DNA of 36,191 bases from contig CACYWW010000017.1 of the NCBI GenBank assembly GCA_902778145.1, forward strand, positions 1 to 36,191, given 5' to 3'. The notes beneath the pieces are model-generated. The model saw nothing but the letters and a program-made list of their open reading frames with translations, made no database searches and was not told the DNA's origin. Position numbers and translations under genes: made by a program. This document shows, in pieces, positions 1 through 7,929 of this stretch; the stretch's first letter is position 1; each line of letters begins with the position of its first letter. This DNA is from an uncultured Ruminococcus sp. (GTDB lineage: Bacteria > Bacillota > Clostridia > Oscillospirales > CAG-272).

Positions 1-310
1 ATGATGAGTGCCTCCGGCACATTCTGCGGAGCTCATCTCATCATTTTGCGGTAAAGCCGCAAATCATCATTGCGACCAAAGGGAGCATCATCATTTGTCT
101 GAAGGACGATCATCATTCAATGATGGACTCCGCTGACGCGGAACATGATGAGCGCTCACGCGCATGATGATCGGCTCCGCCGAATGATGAGTTCCGCTGC
201 CGCGGAACATGATGAGCGCTTACGTGCGTGATGATCAGCTCCGCCGGATGATGAGTTCCGCTGACGCGGAACATGATGAGCGCTTACGCGCATGATGATC
301 GGGATCCGCG
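1..310. repeat. Array of short palindromes with ATGATGA spacers, 64-bp tandem super-repeat
   Basis: This stretch lies downstream of the rplA terminator and has no convincing gene. It is a string of 10-18 bp hairpin-forming units, such as GTTCCGCTGACGCGGAAC, GCGCTTACGCGC and TCGGCTCCGCCGA, separated by ATGATGA or its complement. From about 118 to 310 three different palindromes recur in the same order with a period of 64 bp: the core CGCTGACGCG or its variant starts at 131, 195 and 259. Loops and single stem positions differ between copies, while stems stay paired or wobble (GCGCTCACGCGC, GCGCTTACGTGC). Positions 1-118 hold looser, more diverged units, including TTTGCGGTAAAGCCGCAAA near 46. 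The left end may continue outside the window. Function is unknown; possibilities are an intergenic mobile palindromic repeat, an mRNA 3' stabiliser or a protein-binding array. Confidence 0.8.
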
Positions 311-342
311 GTACAAATCTCCTGCTTGTGCCGATATACGGC

Positions 343-391
343 AAAAACCGACTGAAATAAGGATAAACTTTCCTTACCTCAGCCGGTTTTT
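343..391 (-). terminator. Intrinsic terminator of the ribosomal protein operon
   Basis: On the minus strand, about 45 bases past the rplA stop, a long stem starting AAAAACCGGCTGA pairs with TTTCAGTCGGTTTTT. It includes one G-U wobble and an inner AAGGA/TCCTT stem, and ends in a T-run. This closes the rpmG-to-rplA transcription unit and separates it from the palindrome array on its left. The A/T-rich arms on both sides would also allow some termination from the other direction. Confidence 0.8.
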
Positions 392-434
392 ATTTTCCGT
401 CCTTAAAATTCGGACAGTTCTTTTTTTATTCCGA

Positions 435-1130
435 TCAGCCGCCGAGCTTCGCGCCGTTGAGCTTGATGCCGGGGCCCATCGTTGTGGCGATGCAGACGCT
501 CTTCAGGTACTGACCCTTTGCAGCGGCAGGCTTCGCCTTGATGATAGCGCCCATAAGAGCGTCGAAGTTTTCCATCAGCTTCTCCGCGCCGAAAGAGGAC
601 TTGCCTATCGGGCAGTGGATGATGTTCGTCTTGTCGAGACGGTACTCGATCTTACCGGCTTTGGCTTCCTTGACGGCACGGGCAACGTCGGGAGTGACGG
701 TGCCGGCCTTCGGGTTAGGCATAAGTCCTTTAGGACCGAGGACCTTACCGAGACGGCCTATAACGCCCATCATATCGGGGGAAGCGATGACCACGTCGAA
801 TTCGAACCAGTTTTCCTTGGTTATCTTCGCGACGTAATCCTCGGCGCCTACGTAATCGGCGCCCGCCGCGGCGGCGGCGTCAGCCTTGTCACCCTTCGCG
901 AAAACGAGGGTACGCACGGTCTTACCGGTGCCGTTCGGAAGAACGATGGCACCTCTGACCTGCTGGTCGGCGTGACGGCTGTCGACACCCAAACGGATGT
1001 GAGCCTCAACGGTCTCATCGAATTTGGCTTTCGCTGTCTGGATAAGAAGCTCGAAAGCCTCGCCCTCGTCGTACTGCTTGGAGCGGTCGACGAGCTTTAC
1101 GCTGTCTTTATACTTTTTTCCTCTGAACAT
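435..1130 (-). CDS. rplA: Large-subunit ribosomal protein L1
   Basis: This encodes a 231-residue protein of the usual length for bacterial L1, which binds 23S rRNA at the L1 stalk and helps release deacylated tRNA from the E site. Recognisable family blocks are the N-terminal [16 protein letters not shown] region, [20 protein letters not shown], the central [20 protein letters not shown], and the C-terminal [13 protein letters not shown]. It starts 15 bases after the rplK stop, so the two genes are co-transcribed in the order rplK-rplA. In many bacteria L1 represses this pair by binding their mRNA. A terminator follows at 343-391, so rplJ-rplL, if adjacent on the left, would be a separate unit beyond the palindrome array. 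Confidence 0.97.
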   Translation of the reverse strand: MFRGKKYKDSVKLVDRSKQYDEGEAFELLIQTAKAKFDETVEAHIRLGVDSRHADQQVRGAIVLPNGTGKTVRTLVFAKGDKADAAAAAGADYVGAEDYVAKITKENWFEFDVVIASPDMMGVIGRLGKVLGPKGLMPNPKAGTVTPDVARAVKEAKAGKIEYRLDKTNIIHCPIGKSSFGAEKLMENFDALMGAIIKAKPAAAKGQYLKSVCIATTMGPGIKLNGAKLGG

Positions 1131-1145
1131 TTCTCTGCCCTCCTA

Positions 1146-1571
1146 TCAGTCGACGACGGTGACGCCCATACTGCGGGCGGTACCGGCTACCATGCTCATC
1201 GCAGTCTCGATGGAACCTGCGTTGAGGTCGGGCATTTTGGTCTCTGCTATCTTGCGGATCTGTTCTTTGGTGATCGTGGCGACCTTGGTCTTGTTCGGGA
1301 CCGCGGAGCCGGACTCGATACCGCATGCCTTCTTGATAAGAACGGCGGCGGGCGGAGTCTTGGTGATGAAAGTGAACGTACGGTCGGCGTAGATCGTGAT
1401 GACTACGGGGATTATGAGACCGATGTCGTTCTTGGTTCTTTCATTGAATTCTTTACAGAAGTTAGGGCTGCTGACTCCGTGAGGAGAAAGCGCGGGACCT
1501 ACAGGCGGAGCGGGATTCGCTTTGCCGGCAGGAAGCTGGAGCTTTACGTAAGCTACGATTTTCTTTGCCAT
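1146..1571 (-). CDS. rplK: Large-subunit ribosomal protein L11
   Basis: This encodes a 141-residue L11, the expected length, which forms the GTPase-associated centre with L10/L12 and 23S rRNA. Clear family blocks are [40 protein letters not shown], and the C-terminal AGTARSMGV. The segment after PVGPAL is unusual: [10 protein letters not shown] at residues 29-38, where most bacteria have a GQ(H/Q)GVNIM-type sequence. The neighbouring prolines P22, P23 and P26 of the thiostrepton-interaction surface are kept. The start is preceded by GGAGGTAATAAAA on the minus strand, a strong ribosome binding site. A 140-base gap with three hairpins separates it from nusG. Confidence 0.97.
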   Translation of the reverse strand: MAKKIVAYVKLQLPAGKANPAPPVGPALSPHGVSSPNFCKEFNERTKNDIGLIIPVVITIYADRTFTFITKTPPAAVLIKKACGIESGSAVPNKTKVATITKEQIRKIAETKMPDLNAGSIETAMSMVAGTARSMGVTVVD

Positions 1572-1635
1572 TTTTATTACCTCCGTATGTGGTTATTGTC
1601 GGAAGACACGAAAAATTTATCTTCCTCCCACGATA

Positions 1636-1710
1636 GCGCGTGACAAGCGGCAAAAGCCTGTCCGCGCGTGCAGACAAAGTCTGCGTTGACGGGATGCTCC
1701 CGTCTGTCAG
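1636..1710 (-). other. Three tandem hairpins between nusG and rplK
   Basis: Directly after the nusG stop, the minus-strand transcript can fold into three consecutive small hairpins. The first is GACGGGA-loop-TCCCGTC (1688-1704). The second is GCAGAC-AAA-GTCTGC (1670-1684, perfect). The third is a longer stem closed by GCGCG/CGCGC (1636-1667) with GACA/TGTC and GGC/GCC inside. None has a T-run, so this is not a classical terminator. It could be an RNA processing site, a partial attenuator or the L1 regulatory target ahead of rplK; sequence alone does not decide. Confidence 0.5.
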
Positions 1711-1712
1711 GC

Positions 1713-2273
1713 TCACATGGGCGACAGATCCGCCGCGTCAAGCTCGATCACCGTCTCACGTCCGAACATGAACGCGGAGCACGTGACCGTGCGGCCGTCC
1801 GCAGAGATCTCAAGCACCTTGACCTCGGATATACCGAACATGACGCCTTCCTTGACCCTGACCGTATCGCCGACGGCGAAATCCGGACCGGATTTCTTCT
1901 CGGCCGCGGGCTGATCGGCGGCGTCGGGTTCAAGACCCCACATCGCGACTTCCGCGTCCGTCAAGGCGACGGGCTTTGATCCGGGTCCGACGAAGCCGGT
2001 AACACCGCGGATGTTTCTGACTATGTGCCAGGTGAAATCGTTCATCACCATCTTGACGAGAACGTAGCTCGGGAATATCTTCGATTCGTGCCTTTTTTCG
2101 GTCTCCCCGTCCATCTCCACGGTGACCTCAACAGGGATGCGAACGTCGGTAACGACGTCCTGAAGACCTCTGTTCTCAACGATCTTTTTGATATCGTCCA
2201 TCACTTTGTTCTCATAGCCCGAATAGGTATGTGCCACATACCATTTAGGTTCGGGTGAGTAATCATCCATCAT
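1713..2273 (-). CDS. nusG: Transcription termination/antitermination factor NusG
   Basis: This encodes 186 residues, the normal size for bacterial NusG. The N-terminal NGN domain (about residues 9-115) shows KWYVAHTYSGYENKV, FPSYVLVKM and VRNIRGVTGFVG, the RNA-polymerase-binding face. The C-terminal KOW domain (about 130-186) contains FAVGDTVRVKEG and FGRETVIELD. The linker near residues 115-130 is acidic and alanine-rich. NusG binds the elongating polymerase and links it to Rho or to ribosomal protein S10. The start is the first of two consecutive ATG codons, placed by an upstream AGAGG. It lies between secE and rplK as in most Firmicutes. Confidence 0.97.
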   Translation of the reverse strand: MMDDYSPEPKWYVAHTYSGYENKVMDDIKKIVENRGLQDVVTDVRIPVEVTVEMDGETEKRHESKIFPSYVLVKMVMNDFTWHIVRNIRGVTGFVGPGSKPVALTDAEVAMWGLEPDAADQPAAEKKSGPDFAVGDTVRVKEGVMFGISEVKVLEISADGRTVTCSAFMFGRETVIELDAADLSPM

Positions 2274-2354
2274 AGCGAGCCTCTTTCTTTATGCGGATGG
2301 AATTGACGTCCGCGCACCCCCGCATAACGGGCGCCGGGCGTTTGCCGGAAACGG

Positions 2355-2609
2355 TCAGCCTATGTTGCTGAGCAGCTTGATGATCTGCTGGAAGAACAGG
2401 TCGAGCAGAACGACGAACAGACCGATAACTACCATAGCGGCAAGCACTATGCCGGTATTTTTCGCCGTCTGTTTCGGCGTAGGCCACGTGATCTTCTTCA
2501 GTTCACCTTTGTAATCCTTGAGGAACCTGACAATGCGCGTCCACAGACCTTCTTTTTTCCGGGCCTCCTTGACTTCCGCTTTATCGGAAGTTTTCAGTTC
2601 GTTTGCCAT
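2355..2609 (-). CDS. secE: Protein translocase subunit SecE
   Basis: This encodes 84 residues. It has a charged cytoplasmic N-terminus (ELKTSDKAEVKEARKKEG), an amphipathic segment ending in ELKKITWPTPKQT, which is the SecE signature, and one membrane segment (about residues 52-75, GIVLAAMVVIGLFVVLLDLF). This is the short single-span form typical of Gram-positive bacteria. SecE clamps the SecY channel in the membrane. Its position between rpmG and nusG is the standard one. Confidence 0.96.
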   Translation of the reverse strand: MANELKTSDKAEVKEARKKEGLWTRIVRFLKDYKGELKKITWPTPKQTAKNTGIVLAAMVVIGLFVVLLDLFFQQIIKLLSNIG

Positions 2610-2627
2610 AACAGCCTCCCGGTAAAA

Positions 2628-2777
2628 TTACTTGGTTTCCTTGTGCAGAGTGTGCTTGCGGCAGAATCTGCAATATTTGTTCATTTCAAGTCTGTCGGGG
2701 TCGTTTTTCTTGTTTTTCTTGGTGTCATAGTTCCGCTGTTTGCAGACCGTGCAGGCAAGTGTTATCTTGTCTCTCAT
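2628..2777 (-). CDS. rpmG: Large-subunit ribosomal protein L33, zinc-binding form
   Basis: This encodes 49 residues beginning [17 protein letters not shown]. Two Cys pairs, CTVC near residues 9-12 and CRFC near 36-39, mark the zinc-binding form of L33. The start at 2777 is chosen because GGGAGGTGCC lies at the right distance upstream; an upstream in-frame codon at 2810 has no such site. It is the first gene of the cluster, about 125 bases downstream of the minus-strand promoter at 2909-2937. Confidence 0.95.
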   Translation of the reverse strand: MRDKITLACTVCKQRNYDTKKNKKNDPDRLEMNKYCRFCRKHTLHKETK

Positions 2778-2905
2778 ATGACGGCACCTCCCGTTTAGAT
2801 TTGACGGCATATCCCGGAGATGGTTCGGGCATCCCGCCGAAGATTGTACCTCCCTCGACGGCGGCTTTTTTTCTGCACGAAAAAAGAACCTCCCGCAGAG
2901 GTAGA
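2778..2905 (-). other. Structured 5' leader of the ribosomal protein operon
   Basis: The stretch between the predicted transcription start (about 2902) and rpmG is unusually long and can fold. On the minus strand CCGCCG pairs with CGGCGG across 2835-2865, and CCCG with CGGG just downstream. Read on the plus strand, the first stem is followed by CTTTTTTT and would look like a terminator facing the divergent gene, although no plus-strand gene ends there. I do not recognise it as a known ribosomal-protein leader family. Confidence 0.4.
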
Positions 2906-2908
2906 GTC

Positions 2909-2937
2909 ATCATACCACAAAATAATGTGTTTGTCAA
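2909..2937 (-). promoter_or_regulatory. Sigma-A promoter of the rpmG-secE-nusG-rplK-rplA operon
   Basis: On the minus strand a perfect -35 TTGACA (2932-2937) is followed after 17 bases by TATGAT (2909-2914), one mismatch from the -10 consensus. It faces rpmG and is divergent from the promoter at 3008-3035. Confidence 0.8.
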
Positions 2938-3007
2938 TAGGTTTTCAGGATTTTTTTGCAGATATTGAGAAAAAACCCGCTTTCAGGGCACCTTTCGGTC
3001 CCGTCAC

Positions 3008-3035
3008 TTGACATTTTTGAAATACGTGGTATAAT
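3008..3035 (+). promoter_or_regulatory. Consensus sigma-A promoter of the plus-strand unit
   Basis: A perfect TTGACA (3008-3013), a 16-base spacer and a perfect TATAAT (3030-3035) with an extended TG one base ahead of the -10. The predicted start is about 20 bases before the ATG at 3061, giving a very short leader with the ribosome binding site AAGGTGAG. Confidence 0.88.
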
Positions 3036-3060
3036 CCATATAACGAAGGTGAGAAACGAT

Positions 3061-3873
3061 ATGACTGAAATAACCGAAAAGATCATGAAAGCCGTCCGAG
3101 GGGCGGCGGAAATAATACTCAAGGCGCCCGAAAAGTGTCCCGACGACCGGATACACGGCAAGGACGGCACGTTCAATTACGTCACGGAATACGACGTCGC
3201 GGTGCAGAGATATCTTGAAAAGGAGCTGTCCGCCGCATTGCCCGGCGCCGTATTCTTAGCTGAAGAGGAGGGCGAGGACAGACAGGCCGCCGACAACGGA
3301 TACGTCTTCGTCATCGACCCGATAGACGGTACGAGCAACTTCATACACGGATTCCGGATGTCCGCCGTATCCGTTGCGCTGCTTCACAACGGACAGGCAG
3401 TATCGGGCGTCGTGTATCTTCCTTATCAGGACGAGATGTTTTGCGCCCGCCGCGGCGGAGGAGCATATCTCAACGGAAGGCCGATACACGTCAATTCTCT
3501 ACCGACGCAAAGATCCCTCACGCTCTTCGGGACGACGCCTTATATGCGCGACACGATGAACGGCGCCGTGACGGAGCTGTTCCGCGGGCTTTTCATGACG
3601 TCCGTCGACGTGAGAAGGTGCGGCGCCGCCGCTGCCGATCTCTGCTTCGTCGCGTGCGGGCGCGCGTCGGCCTTCTGCGAGATGCTTCTCTCCCCCTGGG
3701 ACTACGCGGCGGGTGCGCTGATAGTAACCGAGGCGGGCGGCGTCGTCAGCAGATTCGACGGTTCGCCCCTCTCATACACGGAAAAGTGCACCGTCGCCGC
3801 CGGCAACCCGCTGGCGTACGCACAGGTATCCGCCATATGCGGCAAGATCCGCGACAAATACAACGTGAACTGA
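3061..3873 (+). CDS. Inositol-monophosphatase-family phosphatase (SuhB-like)
   Basis: This encodes 270 residues, the normal length for this Mg2+-dependent, Li+-sensitive phosphatase family. The metal-site motifs are present: EEEGE (residues 68-72), DPIDGTSNF (86-94) and, near the C-terminus, WDYAAG (213-218), with the following GGVVS. The family hydrolyses inositol phosphates and related sugar or nucleotide monophosphates in the cytoplasm, and some members act in rRNA biogenesis. The start at 3061 is fixed by the ribosome binding site AAGGTGAG and the consensus promoter just upstream; an in-frame upstream start would overlap the promoter. The next gene begins 25 bases downstream, so they probably form one unit. 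The exact substrate is not determinable. Confidence 0.9.
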   Translation: MTEITEKIMKAVRGAAEIILKAPEKCPDDRIHGKDGTFNYVTEYDVAVQRYLEKELSAALPGAVFLAEEEGEDRQAADNGYVFVIDPIDGTSNFIHGFRMSAVSVALLHNGQAVSGVVYLPYQDEMFCARRGGGAYLNGRPIHVNSLPTQRSLTLFGTTPYMRDTMNGAVTELFRGLFMTSVDVRRCGAAAADLCFVACGRASAFCEMLLSPWDYAAGALIVTEAGGVVSRFDGSPLSYTEKCTVAAGNPLAYAQVSAICGKIRDKYNVN

Positions 3874-3898
3874 CCGGCAGGCGTAAAACGGAGGATAA

Positions 3899-5059
3899 AT
3901 GGAAAAAGAATATAAAGTAATGTTCGGTCTGATCGGAGCCGCCGTGACAGGCGCCGAGCCGGATCCGGAAGTGATAAAAGAGGCGGACAGGCAGACGCTC
4001 GAAAGCATATTCAAGGTATGCCGCGCGCACAGCGTCGCCCAGATCGTGGCTGACGTAATATCAAAGTACGGGCTTTTGCCCGAGGATGACGACCTGTATA
4101 AAAAATACAAAAGCTGTCTCGTATCCACGATATATCAGACGACCCTGCTCGATCACTGGCACGGCATGGTCATGAGTACGCTCGACGAAGCCGGGATCGA
4201 CCACATCGCGATCAAAGGCGCGGCGGTACGGAAGCTTTACGCAAAGGGCTTTTACAGGAACAGCTGCGATATAGATATACTGATCAGAGAAAGCGACCTT
4301 GAACGCGGCGTAGCCGTACTGACGGAAAAGCTCGGTATGACGGCGAAAGACAAGGGCAGCCACGACGTTTCACTGTATTACCGTGACAAGGTCCACGTCG
4401 AGCTTCATTACGATACGGTTGAAAAAGGCAGGCTTTCGGATGCGGACGGACTCCTTTCCCGCATCTGGGAGCACGCCGTTCCGGTAAGCGGTCACGAATA
4501 CGCGCTTGACGACGAAATGAATTACTTTTACCTCACGGCGCACGCGGCGAAGCACCTCATAAACGGCGGCTGCGGGATAAAGACGCTTACCGACGCGCTC
4601 GTTTTGAACCGCGTACCCGGATTTGACCGCGAAAAACGTGACGCGCTGCTGAAGGATGGCGGGCTGTTGAAGTTCGATTCTGCGGTACGCGCTCTGTGCG
4701 ATCACTGGTTTTACGGCAAAGACGCGGACGATACAGTCACACGGTTCGGCGAATATCTGCTGAACGGCGGCAGATACGGCACGCTTGAGAACAACGTCAC
4801 TTTAAAGGTGTCAAAAAGCGGAAAATCAAAATATCTCTTATCGCGTATTTTCATGCCTTACGACGCGCTCAAATTCAAATATCCGGTGCTTCAGAAGCAT
4901 AAATGGCTTTACCCCTTCATGGTCGTACGGAGGATCTTTTCTCTGCTCGACCCGAAAGTGCGCCGCCGCTCGTCAAATGAGCTTAAGGCGTCCGTGAACG
5001 TTACAAAAGATGAAGAGACCTCGGCGTCCGATCTGATGTCGTCGCTCGGATTACTGTAA
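3899..5059 (+). CDS. Nucleotidyltransferase-family protein (NTP_transf_5-like), copy 1
   Basis: This encodes 386 residues. A minimal nucleotidyltransferase core is visible: IKGAAVRKLY (residues 105-114) followed by the metal-binding pair D124-I-D126 in CDIDILI, then VHVELHYD as the likely third acidic strand. The remainder is mostly helical, with FYLTAHAAKHLINGG and a basic C-terminal region. It matches the family of uncharacterised nucleotidyltransferases often found near glycan loci; no substrate is established. GGAGG lies just ahead of the start. A protein of the same length with the DxD at the same residues is encoded at 34369-35526, at the other end of the window. Confidence 0.75.
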   Translation: MEKEYKVMFGLIGAAVTGAEPDPEVIKEADRQTLESIFKVCRAHSVAQIVADVISKYGLLPEDDDLYKKYKSCLVSTIYQTTLLDHWHGMVMSTLDEAGIDHIAIKGAAVRKLYAKGFYRNSCDIDILIRESDLERGVAVLTEKLGMTAKDKGSHDVSLYYRDKVHVELHYDTVEKGRLSDADGLLSRIWEHAVPVSGHEYALDDEMNYFYLTAHAAKHLINGGCGIKTLTDALVLNRVPGFDREKRDALLKDGGLLKFDSAVRALCDHWFYGKDADDTVTRFGEYLLNGGRYGTLENNVTLKVSKSGKSKYLLSRIFMPYDALKFKYPVLQKHKWLYPFMVVRRIFSLLDPKVRRRSSNELKASVNVTKDEETSASDLMSSLGLL

Positions 5060-5119
5060 AAACTGATCGGACCGCTTCGGACTCTGTATCACAGCATACG
5101 GACAGGTCCTCATAAATTA

Positions 5120-5125
5120 TATAAT
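5120..5125 (+). promoter_or_regulatory. Possible -10 element ahead of the GH43-like gene
   Basis: TATAAT sits in an A/T-rich stretch 19 bases before the ATG at 5145. No good -35 is present at 16-18 bases upstream, though nested inverted repeats (GGACC/GGTCC, CTGT/ACAG) occupy 5069-5109. This may be an activator-dependent promoter, or the gene may be read through from upstream. Confidence 0.35.
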
Positions 5126-5144
5126 AAATACGGGGTGAGATGAT

Positions 5145-6290
5145 ATGGCAGAGATGTCGCCGTTTCTTAAGGAATACTACGGGCTGAAATCGAAGATCGC
5201 GCCTTTCGAGCTGCGCCGGGACTTTGAGACAGTAAAGACCGTTTCCGTCGTGAACGTACTGCTCGAGCGCGCGTACAATGTCAACGCCGGCGCGTCGACT
5301 CACGGGCGCTTCGGCTTCGGGCCCGGGCATACCGTCGAAAACTACATGAGCCGTGCGCGCGCGTACACGGAAGCGCTTATACGCGGCGAATATCCGCTGA
5401 AGGGGAGGTTCACCGAACCCGGTACCGCGCTCGTCGATCACAGCTTCATCGAGCGTGACGGCGTCATGCATCTGTTTTACAACCGCGGATATATCGGTTA
5501 CGAATGGGACACGATGCCGGTAAACACCGTCGGCCACGCGATAACGGAGGATCTGTTGAACTGGAGGATCGAGCCGCCGGTCGTCAGCGTTGAGAGCGGC
5601 GCGTTCGAGAATTATCAGGTCTGGTCTCCCGGCGTCGCCTTCCGCGACGGAGTATACTATATGTATTATACCGGGGTGAACGTTAACGTTGCGCAGGCTA
5701 TATGTCTTGCGACGTCGACCGATCTTTATAGTTGGAAAAAGCACGAAAACAACCCCGTGCTCAAGCCCGGTCCGTGGTGCCCCTGGGGCGAGGATCACTG
5801 GTCGGACTGCCGCGACTCGATGGTCTTCGTCGACGACGACGGGACCGCGTATATGTATTACTGCACGTCGAAATACAACGAAGCGGGCGCAGGCCCCGCC
5901 GTCGGCGTCGCGTCATCCTCCGACATGATAAACTGGCGCGACGAAGGCGCGTACACGTTCGACATCTGCGACACCGCGCTCGAATCGCCGTTCGTTCTGA
6001 AACACGGCGGAAAATACTATATGTTTTACACGAACTGCAATCACGGCACCGCGTACGCGGTTTCGGACAGTCCCGTAAACGGCTGGCGCAGTCTCGGCAT
6101 GCTCATACCGTGGACCGTGCCGCCGCTCTGCCCCGCGAACGTCCCGTCGTGCGCGGAGGTGTTCGAATTCAAAGGAAAATGGTACGTCTCAAGCTGTCTG
6201 CGCGAGCCCGGCTGCGAGCAGTACCTCGAGATATTCGGCCTTTCATGGCAGCCCGACGGCACCGTAAAAGTCACCGGAAGGGTAGAATGA
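5145..6290 (+). CDS. GH43-like five-bladed beta-propeller glycosidase, cytoplasmic
   Basis: This encodes 381 residues without a signal peptide. It shows the repeated propeller blades of glycoside hydrolase clan families 32/43/68/130: GVMHLFYNRG, GVYYMYYTGV, GTAYMYYCTS and GKYYMFYTNC, each followed by a variant of the SxDxxxW strand (TSTDLYSW, SSSDMINW). Likely catalytic acids are the Asp of TALVDHSF, the Asp of DCRDSMVF (about residue 220) and the Glu of ALESPFVLK (about residue 280), a pattern like GH43. The substrate cannot be assigned; intracellular location fits a short imported oligosaccharide or glycoside. GGGGTGAG precedes the start. A terminator follows 13 bases after the stop. Confidence 0.75.
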   Translation: MAEMSPFLKEYYGLKSKIAPFELRRDFETVKTVSVVNVLLERAYNVNAGASTHGRFGFGPGHTVENYMSRARAYTEALIRGEYPLKGRFTEPGTALVDHSFIERDGVMHLFYNRGYIGYEWDTMPVNTVGHAITEDLLNWRIEPPVVSVESGAFENYQVWSPGVAFRDGVYYMYYTGVNVNVAQAICLATSTDLYSWKKHENNPVLKPGPWCPWGEDHWSDCRDSMVFVDDDGTAYMYYCTSKYNEAGAGPAVGVASSSDMINWRDEGAYTFDICDTALESPFVLKHGGKYYMFYTNCNHGTAYAVSDSPVNGWRSLGMLIPWTVPPLCPANVPSCAEVFEFKGKWYVSSCLREPGCEQYLEIFGLSWQPDGTVKVTGRVE

Positions 6291-6302
6291 TCTGAATAAA
6301 GC

Positions 6303-6335
6303 AAAAAAAACAGACGGTCAGTACCGTCTGTTTTA
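6303..6335. terminator. Bidirectional intrinsic terminator
   Basis: CAGACGGT and ACCGTCTG form a perfect stem (6311-6330) flanked by an A-run on the left and TTTTA on the right, so it works on both strands. It separates the GH43-like gene (plus) from the convergent ABC permease gene (minus). Confidence 0.9.
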
Positions 6336-6339
6336 ATGT

Positions 6340-7929
6340 TTACGCCGGCTGTCTGCGCCTGTTTATGAGCGTCACCGCGAGGCGCAGCACCAGGTTGATC
6401 AGCAATATGATCAGCGATACGACCGCGGCTTTTTCTATCTGCATTTGGCTGACCGACTGCGATATCATGACCGCTATCGGTTTCGGCGACGGCGGAGCCA
6501 GCAGTGAAACCGCTGAGATCGTCATCATAGAGTTGACGAAGAAATACACCGCCATTTCGTACATCGTGAACCGCACCTTGGGCAGAATGACGTCGGTTAT
6601 AATGCGTATTCTGCCGACTCCTATCGTTCTGCCGACGGATTCGAGGTCCGGATTGACCTTTCCGAGCGTGTTGTACATCATAAGGTACGGCGAGGCGAAA
6701 AAGTGGATCGTGTTCGCGAGCACTATGATGAAGAACGTTCCGTATATCGGCGTGTTATGGAAGAAAATGACGTACGACAGACCGAGAACCAGACCCGGTA
6801 TAGCCACGGACGTTATGGATATCAGGTGCAGTCCGTTAGAGACCCCGCTTTTCGCTCTTGCGGTCAGATACGCGCAGATGAATGCGAGGACCGTGCCGGA
6901 AAGCGCCGCGAAAACGGAATATATGAGCGAGTTGAGCAGGAATCCGTCGGCGCCGCTCCTCATCGTATCGGCTATATGTGACAGCGTGAACGTCATATCG
7001 TTGGGATACGCGCTCGCGAACATCTGCACACCGAAAGCGACAATCGGCATCGCAACGATCACGGAAAGCAGTATGCAGAAGACGTATGCCGCCGTCCTTG
7101 CCGCCCTGCCCTCTCCGGGCTCCGCGTATTCGGTCACGAAACCGGACTGGCTCTGTTCCGGTACGAGCAGGTCGACCGCGAAAGCGATCACCGCGGGTAT
7201 CAGAAGCAAAAGCCCTACGACGGACGCACGTCCGTATTCCACGCTGAGCACGTTTTCATACATCAGGATAGACACGGTCTTTCCGAACTCCGCATTATAG
7301 AGAGCTTCCGGAACGCCGTAGTCCGTTATTATCATCGTGAAAACCGCAAAAAACGTAGATATGAGCGTTTTTTTCAGATACGGCAGCGTTATGCCGGTGA
7401 AACGTCGGATGCGCGGTATACCGAGGACCGCCGCGGCTTTATACGGCATGCCGTCTTCGTACTGCAGTATGCTCTGCAGCATCAGGAAAGCCACCGGGAA
7501 CGAATACATCACGGATCCGGCGACGATTCCCCAGAAACCGAATATGCTGATGCTGTCTCCGAATATGACGGAAAGTATGCCCGATCCGTTGACGCCGAAC
7601 AGCGCTTTCAGTCCGTACGCGTGCGATATGGACGGTATGAGCATCGGAAGCGTGAAAAGCATGGCGAAAAAGCTCTTTCCACGTATATCCGTCCGGCACA
7701 CCGCGAACGAGGCGCAGAGCGCAAGGACGACGGAGATTACCGTTGCAGTGAGCGTGGTCGTGACCGAATTGATCAGCGCAGGCATGAACTGAGACGACGA
7801 GGTCATCTCTCTGAAGCTTTCAGGCGTGATGCGCAGGAACATCCCGACGATCGGCGCTATAACGACTGTCGCAAAGAACAGCAGCAGACAGAGCTGGATT
7901 ATTATCTTGGTAGTTTTTCTCTGTTTCAT
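6340..7929 (-). CDS. ABC transporter permease, fused two-domain iron/aminoethylphosphonate type
   Basis: This encodes 529 residues with about twelve hydrophobic segments and two copies of the binding-protein-dependent permease domain. Each has an EAA-type loop that contacts the ATPase: KAAAVLGIPRIRRFTGITLP in the first half, and ESVGRTIGVGRIRIITDVIL in the second. This fused layout is that of FbpB-like iron permeases and of transporters in the 2-aminoethylphosphonate class. The ATG overlaps the ATPase stop in an ATGA, so translation is coupled. The stop is followed by the shared terminator at 6303-6335. Substrate specificity rests with the binding protein. Confidence 0.88.
   Translation of the reverse strand: MKQRKTTKIIIQLCLLLFFATVVIAPIVGMFLRITPESFREMTSSSQFMPALINSVTTTLTATVISVVLALCASFAVCRTDIRGKSFFAMLFTLPMLIPSISHAYGLKALFGVNGSGILSVIFGDSISIFGFWGIVAGSVMYSFPVAFLMLQSILQYEDGMPYKAAAVLGIPRIRRFTGITLPYLKKTLISTFFAVFTMIITDYGVPEALYNAEFGKTVSILMYENVLSVEYGRASVVGLLLLIPAVIAFAVDLLVPEQSQSGFVTEYAEPGEGRAARTAAYVFCILLSVIVAMPIVAFGVQMFASAYPNDMTFTLSHIADTMRSGADGFLLNSLIYSVFAALSGTVLAFICAYLTARAKSGVSNGLHLISITSVAIPGLVLGLSYVIFFHNTPIYGTFFIIVLANTIHFFASPYLMMYNTLGKVNPDLESVGRTIGVGRIRIITDVILPKVRFTMYEMAVYFFVNSMMTISAVSLLAPPSPKPIAVMISQSVSQMQIEKAAVVSLIILLINLVLRLAVTLINRRRQPA

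Noticed and set aside
1-310. CRISPR array
   Set aside because: Units are unlike palindromes joined by ATGATGA spacers, with a 64-bp super-period; there is no identical repeat with unrelated spacers, and no cas gene is seen.
273-1643. Long plus-strand open frame (456 codons) across rplA and rplK
   Set aside because: It is antisense to two well-supported ribosomal protein genes and resembles no protein; it results from codon bias of the opposite strand.
2835-2872. Plus-strand terminator
   Set aside because: It looks like a stem plus T-run, but no plus-strand gene lies upstream; treated as part of the minus-strand leader.
6365-7300. Plus-strand open frame opposite the ABC permease gene
   Set aside because: Antisense to a permease with EAA loops; no ribosome binding site or family motif.
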